Source of the DNA: Tritrichomonas musculus
Taxonomy: Eukaryota; Parabasalia; Tritrichomonadida; Tritrichomonadidae
Assembly: GCA_039105265.1 (NCBI GenBank)
Contig: JAPFFF010000007.1
Span: 2,046,001 to 2,110,000, forward strand
Reading direction: 5' to 3'
DNA length: 64,000 nt
Below are positions 48,818 through 57,444 of the stretch, in pieces. Within the stretch, counting starts at the first letter, position 1. Each line of letters begins with the position of its first letter. Position numbers and translations under genes: made by a program. A model generated the notes under the pieces. It was not told where the DNA came from, searched no databases, and worked only from the letters and a program-made list of their open reading frames with translations.

Positions 48818-48899
48818 GGTACTTTGGCCGAGTGGTCTAAGGCGTCGGATTTAAGCCCCGATTCCGCGAGGAGCGTGGGTTCGAACCCCACAGGTACCA
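48818..48899 (+). tRNA. tRNA-Leu (UAA)
   Basis: Acceptor GGTACTT pairs with AGGTACC, and the discriminator base is A. The D arm is GGCCGAGTGGTCTAAGGC-type, typical of leucine. The anticodon stem TCGGA/CCCGA closes loop TTTAAGC, anticodon UAA, with an A-C mismatch at the pair next to the loop. A long variable arm (TCC-GCGA-GGA) and T arm GTGGG-TTCGAAC-CCCAC follow. No intron. Confidence 0.96.
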
Positions 48900-49203
48900 A
48901 ACTTTTTTTTTCTCTTTTCACCCAAATGAAAAGAAAAATCAATTTTTGGAGTGATGTTTGTTCTTAGGACACGGAGCTCCAAATACTATTGATGCTGTTT
49001 CTTCTAGAATAATGCATTTATAAAAAAAAAAAAAAATATGCAAGATATAATATGACTTTTTTTAATAACAACAATTTTTAATAGAAAAAAAAAAATAATT
49101 GAACAGAATTTATAAGCTTATAAATTCTGTGTCAGTCACATTTAATTCTGAGTTAGTAAAATTCGGTATATCATATAAATATATCGGAACAAATTCTCTC
49201 ATT
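48900..49203. other. Intergenic, no gene seen
   Basis: About 300 bases. A short hairpin lies near 49101-49132, where ACAGAATTTATAAGCTTATA meets AAGCTTATAAATTCTGT: an inverted repeat centred on AAGCTT that could act as a structure between the tRNA and the cyclase 3' end. Confidence 0.5.
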
Positions 49204-52200
49204 TTATTTCGGATTCTTCTTCAAATTTTTGCTTTTTGAGAGAGTTATTGAATTTGAATCCTGATTTACGATCTGCTGTAAAATTGAAGAACTTATTGAC
49301 GAATCCTGGTCATTTTCAGTGAATGCCTTATTTTGTTGCTGAGTCTCAGGATAAATGAGGAATGTCTTCCTCACACCTTTACCTTTCAAGTATATCTCTC
49401 TTTCTTCAAATTTCAAGTCGAGGTCGCCCACGTACTGATAAGTTCCCTCAGAGATCTGAATAAGATTAGGGATGCAAGTAGACTGAAGTCTAGAAGCCAC
49501 GTTGATAGGATCTCCGATGATATCGAAAAGAGGCTTTTCAGTACCCAAGACTCCAGCGATAATTGGACCATCAGTGTTGATACCAATTCTAACCTGAAGC
49601 GAAGCATTCAATATTACATTTTGTTCTTCAAGTGCCTCTAAGCATTGCATAGCAAATTGGAGAACTTGGAGTGCATGTTCTTTTGGATTTATATCAGGAG
49701 TGAATAAACCGGCAGCTGCCATATAGTCATCACCGATCATTTTAATTTTTGTTATCAAATTAAAAGTACTGCAAATTTTGTCAAAGGCTGTGAAAATACG
49801 TGATAAGTTAAGCATAATGTCTTTGGCACTGAGTGTTGCTGAATATTGTGAAAATTTTTCAATATCAATGAAAACAATCGTAGACGAGGCAACAGTGAAG
49901 GTGATTTCTTTATCACCTCGATTGAGACGCATAATAATATCTTTTGGTAAAATTTGAAGTAAAATTACTTCTGCTTTTTTCTTGGCTTCTTCAACGGCAA
50001 GTTTTTGCCTTTGTTCTTCTGTCATGTCTTTCATAATGAAGGCAAAAGCTGTAGCTTTCTTTCCACCAGTCAATGATCGTGCTGCTTCTTTATTGGTGCT
50101 GTCTTGATTTGAGTCATTTTCTTTCTCATTATTAGATCCTTCTTTGTTTTCTGTTTCATTGGTTTGTTGGGATTCTTTATTTTCACTCTCTTTGTTTTCT
50201 TCTGTTTTAACTTTTTCATCTGCTTTTTGGTCAATTATCGTTTCTATTTTGTCAGATTCAACATATTCTGTACTACTGTTGTTCTTGTCTTGTGTTAAAC
50301 CAATAACAGAAAGACGAAGAGGAACATCACTTCCATCATCTTTTGTACCTGTCGCATCGCTTTCATAGTTGAGGGAAGTTGCTCCACTCATCATTAGATC
50401 AACAACGTAATATGTGCTGCTATTCAAATCATTTGGTAAGATAAATTTGATACTTTGACCAAGCATCTGTTCTGGTGTGAAACCGAAAATGTTCGTTGCA
50501 GATGGATTTACAGATTCAATAATCAAATCTTCTTTAAGAATGAAAAGTGCATCATGAGCTGTCTGGAACATTGCATGAGAAGAAGATGTAACAGCTTTGT
50601 CAATCTTGCCACTTTTATAAACCGTTGATAGTAAGTCTGGATTAGAAACAAAGTAAAGTGGATTAAGACGAAGAACAAGTGTTCTAAAGATAGCAATTTC
50701 GTTATGAAAACGAATTAACAAAAAGATTTCAATAAGAAAAGCGCCAACTGTACAGAGAATTGCAAGGATAAAAAGAACGATGCACAAAAGATTAAACAAA
50801 TTTGACTGATCTTTAAATCGTTGCTCATATTTATCTGCTAATTGTTCATAATCTTCAGCGAAGCGAGTGATTATCAGCATGTTCAAAGAAATATAACTTG
50901 GATCTGTAAATGAATAGCTCTCAATTGCTGAATGAATCAATTTTGATTCACCTACGAAGTATGTAATTAAACGATCTAATGAAATACAATCATGGAAATA
51001 GAAATCATTGGGATTGAAATAATTACTAATAAAACATTTATCGTCATATTTGAGTTTATCTATGTTTGAATCAAATCCATGAACTTGACGTACACCACCA
51101 TCTCCTTCTCTAATAATTCTAGCGATTGTGTCATAAAAATCGAAATCATCTAATAGATATTGATTTGATGTTTCGTCATCAAGGAAGATCATGGTGTCAA
51201 ACCCAAGAGTTTTTTTATTCATTTCGTTATAAATCAATAAATAAAATAAATCACGTCCAATGTCAAAAACGAAGTTTCTCTCAAGAATCATGAATGAAAA
51301 GTGCTGAATATAAGTTTTTTGCTTACTTTCTTTTGTTTTTGCCATTCCGATAATTATCATTAAGCAAGCTATTACAATGATTAATGAAAGTCCACTCCAA
51401 AGCCATACATATGACTTTTTAGATGCAGAACTCATTTGAATTGTCGATGATGAAGCTTTACCAGTGACGACATGTGATGCTGCTGTTGCTTCTTCTTCAC
51501 TTGTTCCAATAAGAAGAGTAACGAGGTCTTCTTTCTCTTTATTAAGTGAAGAAGAGAGAAAGATCAAGGATGGGAAAGAGAAAAGTGCAACAAAAAATGG
51601 AATGAAGCCCATGAAAAAGTCAAGTGTCGATAAACCGTTGTCATTTGAACTTGAACTAAGAGTAATTTCCATATCTGAAGAGTCATTATCATCTTCTTCT
51701 CCATTAGTTTGGTTGCCTTCAATTTGTGGGACTTGTGGATCTTGAGGATCATCTCTAATAATCATCAATTTTTCGGAAATTCTCATCCTCCTTTTGGCTT
51801 TACGAGATTTTTTGTATGAATAATCAGTGGATTTTGTATTAGGTGGGTTTGGTTTTAATTTTGAAAAGGTTGAAGATATTAAATTTTTGGTTGATGTTAA
51901 AAGATTGGAAAATAAAGATAATAATCGTGTACTAATCCTTTGTCTTTTGTGTCTAGTTGTTCTCTTTCTTTGAAAGTCGTCATTGTAATCATTGGAGTTT
52001 AAATCATCCATATCTTTATCAAAACCATGGACATTATTGTTATTTTTATCTTTTAATATCTGTGAAAGAGTCCTATAATTCTTCTTCTTTTTACTCATAT
52101 TAATCCTATGTGTTGCATTATCTTTTTTAAGATTCAATAGTTTAGCTCCGCCTTCTCCCTCATCTCCTGGGGGTTCGCCTTCTCTCCAATCAGAAGAAAA

Positions 52201-54894
52201 GAAGGCATCATCAACTGGAGTTGAAATTGTTTGGATTAATTCTGTAGTATATTTTTGAAGTAAGTGAGATTGGATGTACATGTCGCAATAATTGTCCTTT
52301 CCATTCCATTCTTGTTTTTTATCTGATTTGGAACTTGATAGTTTCAAAAAGACAGTGATGACAGTCTTCAATAGGGAATCCATAGTTGTTGATTCTTCAT
52401 CTACTTCAATTCTAACGTCATTTTTTGAATATTCGATGCAGGCTATATTGTCAAGCATATATTGAGAATAATATGTAACGAAATCAGTTGATGAATCAAC
52501 AGTATCTGCTGAATACAAGTCATATGAGAACTGGTCAATATACTCAAGAATAAATTTACTTAAATTAGCTATTTGAAATGTAATGTCATTGGTCATATTG
52601 ACATATGAATGATGAAATCGAATTCCATTAGCATAATTAAACTCATTATCAATATTGCCTGTATATTGAGACATCCAAGACCAAGGATACAAATTAGTGA
52701 CTAATTCGAACAAATGGAAAGCTTTGTTGAATTTTGTAAGATGGCTAAAAAGTATTTCGTTTGAAGGATAGTCAAAATATACAATAAAGAATATAATAAA
52801 GCATAAAACAAGGGATAAAATTAATCTTAATATTGAGGCAACTAAAATTTTTGATGATACTGGTGATCGATATTGTTCAAGTGACTTTTCCATAGCAATT
52901 CTTAATTCAGTCATTTTAATGAATGATTTTGCTTCTTCCATATCTATCTGTTTTTCACCAAAAAAGTCAACATCTGAAGAATTTGCTGATGAATCAAAAT
53001 TAGATGAAGCTGTAGAAGCAGAAATGTTTGTCTCACTCGAATTCATTGATATATAACTTATATCATTCAATTTGTTGCCTTTGCTTGTATCATTATTTTC
53101 GCTACTTTCATTTTTGTTCAGCATCATTAAAATTTTTTGCATCATAAGTCGTCCTTTATTGTCAACATAGCCACGTTTTAAATATTCTGGGAATCTTAAT
53201 AAAAAGCATTTGAATGCTTTATCATTCTTGGCAACAGTGCCTGATTCAGTAAGAATTGCTTTTTGATGATTTTGTATAGCCTTTTGGAATTTGCTCTCTC
53301 CATTTGCAAGGAATCTGGCATAATCATGCATCATCTGTGCATTATTTGGATATTTTTCAAGAAGATCTGTCCACATTGTTTCAGCTTGTCTCCTCTCTTT
53401 TGAAATTAAGTGAAAAATCGAGTCTTGAATCTCTTCAGGATCGCTGGCAGCAAATCTCCAAAAATTAGAAATGTATGAAATAACTTTTTCGCTTTGTTCA
53501 TGAACTGGACGAAAATCAGCAGCTGCTTCTAATGATGTTGAGAATGATGACTCTCTTAATACGTAAATGCGATGAAGTTGGAAAAAGGAGCAACGTTCTG
53601 AAAAAGATAAATATGGATATTTGTTTATTTGACTGAGGTATGAGTTCATAATTCGTGTCTCCGAAGGGAAAAATGAAACAAGCCAAGTTGCAAATGTTAA
53701 AAAGTTCATATCTTCAGGGTCTCGATTAATTAAATAATGTGATAACGACCAGTTCAGGAATAATGGGCACTTATTAACTAGCCCAACTAGCAATGAATAG
53801 CATTTATCCTGTTTAGAAATCTTCATTGAATCGAAAAGTTGTAATTTTTCGTCATCAGTTAATTCAAAATTTTTCGTTAGGAAATCTTTGATTTTCTTGT
53901 CTTTGTATAAAATAAGATATAACATATATATAATATGTGATATGATAAAGCCTGCACAAGGAAATATAAAATAAACAAATTTTGGAAAGTCATCAACAAT
54001 ATTGTTAATTAAAGACATCACGCCACCCAAAAATGAAAAAACTGGTAATGATATAGCGAAAGCATTTAAAGCTGGCTTTTGGAAACATTTGGAAAGTAAA
54101 TTTATTGAAACAAAAGGAGAAATGATAATAAGTAAAAGTTGAGGAACATACTCTATCCAATTTGTGAAAATTAAAGCTAAAGGGCATGAAGAAAAAGCAA
54201 CTCCATATATTAATAATGCATTGAAAAATGGTATGGTTCTCCAAAGGAAAATTGGTGAACTGGAAATATATATATTTCGTTCAAGATTTTCTGTAAGGTA
54301 TCTAGAAATAAAAAAGCACATAAATAATAATATCACGTGAACAAATGTAAAAAATGCATTCTGAATTTGGGGGTGCTCTCCATAATATATTGCTGAAGCT
54401 ACAGTATAAACAAAGGTGGGTATAATGAAAATACTATACAAATCGCCATACCATAATCGCGCAAATCCAAGCGTGAACTTTGAAAATTCGTGGGAAACAT
54501 ATTTAAAATTAATAATTATAATAAGTAGCGCAACAAGACTAAAAAGTTGAAAAGCTAGCATAATAAATCGTTGGTTCGTTTCAAAAGAATCATAACTGTA
54601 ACCAAGAAAAAACACTTCTGTAACTTTTCTAAGGCCTTTCGGAATCTTGTTATTTTCAATAAGACAGAATAAACTACCTAAAATAATTTGAATAAATACT
54701 ATAATGATTGAAATTGCAAATATTATTCCTTTACTCTTTGTCGATCGGTTGGATTCTGCAATTAAAGGGATTAAAACTTCATCGAGTATGTTTGTTGTTG
54801 ATGTTGCCTTCACTGCAGTTTCTACAGATCGGCTTTCGTATGAACTCTCTGATACAAGATGAACACTTGCAGAAGAGTCAACTCTACGTATCAT
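49204..54894 (-). CDS. Receptor-type adenylyl cyclase, multi-membrane-span, PAS plus class III catalytic domain (1896 aa)
   Basis: Makes cyclic nucleotide from NTP at a membrane. Residues 50-330 hold about ten membrane segments; 500-560 is TPR/HAT-like (EKYPNNAQMMHDYARFLAN); single membrane segments lie at about 681-705, 1091-1112, 1161-1184 and 1365-1393, enclosing two loop regions that may sense ligands. A PAS domain covers about 1440-1500 (ALFILKEDLIIESVNPSATN). A helical linker leads to the catalytic domain at about 1665-1860. Both metal-binding Asp are present, in VFIDIEKFS (near 1675) and KMIGDDYM (near 1720). Lys in KIKMIGDD and Asp in FDIIGDPINVASR occupy the base-selecting positions in the adenylyl, not guanylyl, pattern. 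A Glu/Asn/Ser-rich linker at about 1540-1600 is disordered. This matches the cyclase family expanded in trichomonads. One domain per chain implies a homodimer. The stop gives TAAA. Confidence 0.93.
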   Translation of the reverse strand: MIRRVDSSASVHLVSESSYESRSVETAVKATSTTNILDEVLIPLIAESNRSTKSKGIIFAISIIIVFIQIILGSLFCLIENNKIPKGLRKVTEVFFLGYSYDSFETNQRFIMLAFQLFSLVALLIIIINFKYVSHEFSKFTLGFARLWYGDLYSIFIIPTFVYTVASAIYYGEHPQIQNAFFTFVHVILLFMCFFISRYLTENLERNIYISSSPIFLWRTIPFFNALLIYGVAFSSCPLALIFTNWIEYVPQLLLIIISPFVSINLLSKCFQKPALNAFAISLPVFSFLGGVMSLINNIVDDFPKFVYFIFPCAGFIISHIIYMLYLILYKDKKIKDFLTKNFELTDDEKLQLFDSMKISKQDKCYSLLVGLVNKCPLFLNWSLSHYLINRDPEDMNFLTFATWLVSFFPSETRIMNSYLSQINKYPYLSFSERCSFFQLHRIYVLRESSFSTSLEAAADFRPVHEQSEKVISYISNFWRFAASDPEEIQDSIFHLISKERRQAETMWTDLLEKYPNNAQMMHDYARFLANGESKFQKAIQNHQKAILTESGTVAKNDKAFKCFLLRFPEYLKRGYVDNKGRLMMQKILMMLNKNESSENNDTSKGNKLNDISYISMNSSETNISASTASSNFDSSANSSDVDFFGEKQIDMEEAKSFIKMTELRIAMEKSLEQYRSPVSSKILVASILRLILSLVLCFIIFFIVYFDYPSNEILFSHLTKFNKAFHLFELVTNLYPWSWMSQYTGNIDNEFNYANGIRFHHSYVNMTNDITFQIANLSKFILEYIDQFSYDLYSADTVDSSTDFVTYYSQYMLDNIACIEYSKNDVRIEVDEESTTMDSLLKTVITVFLKLSSSKSDKKQEWNGKDNYCDMYIQSHLLQKYTTELIQTISTPVDDAFFSSDWREGEPPGDEGEGGAKLLNLKKDNATHRINMSKKKKNYRTLSQILKDKNNNNVHGFDKDMDDLNSNDYNDDFQRKRTTRHKRQRISTRLLSLFSNLLTSTKNLISSTFSKLKPNPPNTKSTDYSYKKSRKAKRRMRISEKLMIIRDDPQDPQVPQIEGNQTNGEEDDNDSSDMEITLSSSSNDNGLSTLDFFMGFIPFFVALFSFPSLIFLSSSLNKEKEDLVTLLIGTSEEEATAASHVVTGKASSSTIQMSSASKKSYVWLWSGLSLIIVIACLMIIIGMAKTKESKQKTYIQHFSFMILERNFVFDIGRDLFYLLIYNEMNKKTLGFDTMIFLDDETSNQYLLDDFDFYDTIARIIREGDGGVRQVHGFDSNIDKLKYDDKCFISNYFNPNDFYFHDCISLDRLITYFVGESKLIHSAIESYSFTDPSYISLNMLIITRFAEDYEQLADKYEQRFKDQSNLFNLLCIVLFILAILCTVGAFLIEIFLLIRFHNEIAIFRTLVLRLNPLYFVSNPDLLSTVYKSGKIDKAVTSSSHAMFQTAHDALFILKEDLIIESVNPSATNIFGFTPEQMLGQSIKFILPNDLNSSTYYVVDLMMSGATSLNYESDATGTKDDGSDVPLRLSVIGLTQDKNNSSTEYVESDKIETIIDQKADEKVKTEENKESENKESQQTNETENKEGSNNEKENDSNQDSTNKEAARSLTGGKKATAFAFIMKDMTEEQRQKLAVEEAKKKAEVILLQILPKDIIMRLNRGDKEITFTVASSTIVFIDIEKFSQYSATLSAKDIMLNLSRIFTAFDKICSTFNLITKIKMIGDDYMAAAGLFTPDINPKEHALQVLQFAMQCLEALEEQNVILNASLQVRIGINTDGPIIAGVLGTEKPLFDIIGDPINVASRLQSTCIPNLIQISEGTYQYVGDLDLKFEEREIYLKGKGVRKTFLIYPETQQQNKAFTENDQDSSISSSILQQIVNQDSNSITLSKSKNLKKNPK

Positions 54895-55637
54895 TTTTGA
54901 TTTCTGATTGAGAAATTCAATATATTATCTTATTTTGTGAAAACCGTTATTATTTTTTCATTAGAAGTCATTAAATATTTTGGTATATGTTTATTAGATA
55001 TGTAAATAAGAAATGAGTAATGGAAAAGATAAAATATTAAATTTTATTTGATGAAAAATAAAAGTAAATATTGAGAATTTGATAATATAATCTTTTTTTT
55101 TGTATTTGTATTGATTTCAAAAAAACGTTTGTAATTGAAGCATTTTGATTTTATTAACTAGATCTTTTCAAATTTTTCTTTGAATTTTCTAACTTTTTCA
55201 ATAAAGATTTAGATTTGTGAGGTATGGGTTCAAATATTTTTAAACGCAAAAAAATATTGATTTCTTTTAAATATGCACCATTTATATGAATGAATGGCTT
55301 CATATTTTATATTACAAATTAAAATAAGAATATGCGTTTTATATTTAATATATTTAATATATGGATTCATTTTTTCCCTATCAAAATCAATTGCTTAAAT
55401 TCATTATACATATGAGTTTGTTTTACAATGTGATTAAAAGATCTATTTAATGCTGAGAACATGAAATTTGAGAGTTATAAAAAAGAACGAAAATCAAGTA
55501 TGAATAAAGATATTATTTGATAAAGTGAATGAGTAATTAGCCAAATTTTGAGTTTTTATCTAATTATAAACATATCATTAATATAAAAATATCAAAAATG
55601 CCAAAAAATTACGAACTTTTTTTCTATGATGCAATAT
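54895..55637. other. Intergenic, no gene seen
   Basis: Upstream region of the cyclase gene. It is A/T-rich with poly-T runs and closed frames. Nothing is recognised. Confidence 0.55.
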
Positions 55638-55662
55638 AAGGTCAACATTGGCCTTAACCGCC
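55638..55662 (+). repeat. Split-palindrome motif, copy 2 (core plus right arm)
   Basis: AAGGTCAACATTGGCCTT followed by AACCGCC. The core matches copy 1 at 48149-48166 at 17 of 18 bases; the arm is the reverse complement of copy 1's GGCGGTT. Neither site has both arms. TTTACTTTGATCA follows about 17 bases later. Confidence 0.7.
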
Positions 55663-56074
55663 ATATGCATTTCGAATTTACTTTGATCAATTCCACTTAT
55701 ATTTATTATTAAATTTTCATAATATAATGAATGGTAATCAAATTTCATGATGAACATAAAAGTTTAGACTAATTGAAATAAAATGATTTTGAATAAAAAA
55801 AAATTAGTTGAAATATTTTATGTTAAGCCTCTCAGAAAATTAAAATAATTAATTTAAAATATTCATTTTGATTTTAGAATCCATAAGTAAATTTGTAATT
55901 CACTTGAGTAATTGTAGAAAGCAATATTCCTTATAAAATCAAAAATATATGAAAAAGTAAAAGTATATGAATTAAAATTGGAAAAAGGTAATAAATTGAA
56001 AATCAAGAATTAAATTAATATATCATATGGTTTGTTGTTTGTTTTTATTGATTTTAACGTTTTTTAATATTAAA
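55663..56074. other. Intergenic, no gene seen
   Basis: About 410 bases of A/T-rich DNA. Apart from the TTTACTTTGATCA string noted with the split palindrome, nothing is recognised. Confidence 0.55.
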
Positions 56075-56329
56075 TCAAAAAACGAGTTGTAGAGGATTCA
56101 TGGTAATTGCCGATGTATCCCTTACAAGTTCATCAACATCTGCATTACGACGCGTATACTGCTGTCGTGATCGATATTGAATGTTTGAAGGTAAAATTCG
56201 AGGTCTTGAAGGACGTTCGATATTGGAACCTGATGTAGCAGGATCTATTGAAAAAATATTTGATATATCGTATTTTTGAGGTTGTTGGAACAAAGAATAA
56301 GGCGAATCTCCCGAGTCAGTTTCAGACAT
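56075..56329 (-). CDS. Small hypothetical protein (84 aa)
   Basis: I do not recognise it. The frame has balanced, coding-like composition (Ser, Asp, Pro, Arg, Gln) and clearly higher G+C than the flanks, unlike chance frames here. I prefer the second Met (MSETDSGDSPYSLFQQPQKY) because the nine residues before it are hydrophobic and translated from A/T-rich leader-like DNA; the longer form would start at 56356. The middle is polar with an Arg-rich stretch (RPSRPRILP, QYRSRQQYTRR), and the end is a short helix (DVDELVRDTSAITMNPLQL). No membrane segment or cysteine. A small regulatory or nucleic-acid-binding protein is possible, but this is a guess. Confidence 0.55.
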   Translation of the reverse strand: MSETDSGDSPYSLFQQPQKYDISNIFSIDPATSGSNIERPSRPRILPSNIQYRSRQQYTRRNADVDELVRDTSAITMNPLQLVF

Positions 56330-56356
56330 AAAATAAATAAAATCAGGTATGGCCAA

Positions 56357-57444
56357 ATTAATTCACATAATCAAGAAAATTTTTATTCAAAAAATGAAAT
56401 TTTATTCAGAATATTTCAATATTAATTATTTCAAAATCGAAAATTTTCTAATCAAAATTTTTTTTAACGGCTTCAATTATGTATCAATTATTACTTTAAT
56501 ATCTTTATAAAAAATAAATATCAATAAATAATAATAATATATTTATATTTTATTATATTTTATTTAATAAATTTTAGTTTTATAAAATATAAATGCATTA
56601 TTTTTATTAGAAATTTATGTTCAATCTTAGTCCTACTTTTATCTTTTTTTCAAAGATGATATTACTCTATAAGAATGTAAAGTATTGAATTTCAAAAAAA
56701 CTAAAATCTCATTTTCCAAACAACAATGCCACTTAAAAAAATAAAAATCTGGTCGAAAATAATGTAGCATTAAGGTGGAAATAAAATTTTTCTTATATTT
56801 TTATTCATCTTTAGAAATTCAAATGACTCATTTGAAAATAGAGTTTTTGTTTTGCATAATAATTTAAGTGTAAATATGGAAGAATCATTATCTTTAAGTA
56901 ATTTATAATAGAGTAAATCTAATGTAAACCAATTTTGCAAATGTGAATATTCACAAACAATAATTATAACTTTGGGAAATGAATATATATATATTTAAAA
57001 CGCATATTTGTTTATTATAATCATAGCTTTGACTTTAACTTTTCATCAAAAAAATTTTTGGCATTATTTCATTTGATGTTTTTACCGAATATGGTTAACC
57101 GAATTAAGGTTAACTATTCAATTCAATTTTTGAAAGCTATGAATCATAGCCTATGATTATTATAAACAAATATAAATATAATAATAAAAGCCTATATATG
57201 ATAACCGTGATCGATTAATTCAATTAAGCATTGTTATTATTAGAAAACTCTTTATAAAGCATTGTTATTATTACTATAGTAATGTCTATTTTGGATAATT
57301 TAAAATTTAATTCTATATAGAATTATATAGCATGATTATATTTCATAAGGTATCTAGATAATAAATAATAATTTGTAACAGAATTTATAATATAAGTTAT
57401 TCAAGAAAACATGTTTTAAAAGGTGAATACGTTAATTAATAAAA
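56357..57444. other. Intergenic with inverted-repeat element
   Basis: 1.1 kb of A/T-rich DNA between the small minus-strand gene and the coiled-coil gene. It holds the inverted-repeat element at 57004-57173. No gene or RNA is recognised. Confidence 0.55.
57004..57173. mobile_element. MITE-like inverted-repeat element, 170 bp
   Basis: Arms of 23 bp (57004-57026, starting ATATTTGTTTATTATAATCA, and 57151-57173) are inverted copies with one difference. The interior of 124 bases holds further small repeats, GGTTAACCGAATTAAGGTTAAC and a near-palindrome AATCATAGCCTATGATT at 57142-57158. No target duplication is certain. It could be a short non-autonomous DNA element or a large hairpin upstream of the coiled-coil gene. 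Confidence 0.5.

Noticed and set aside
48748-48942. 64-codon minus-strand frame with KKSLVPVGFEPTLL
   Set aside because: It is the reverse reading of tRNA-Leu; this peptide is a familiar artefact of translated tRNA genes.
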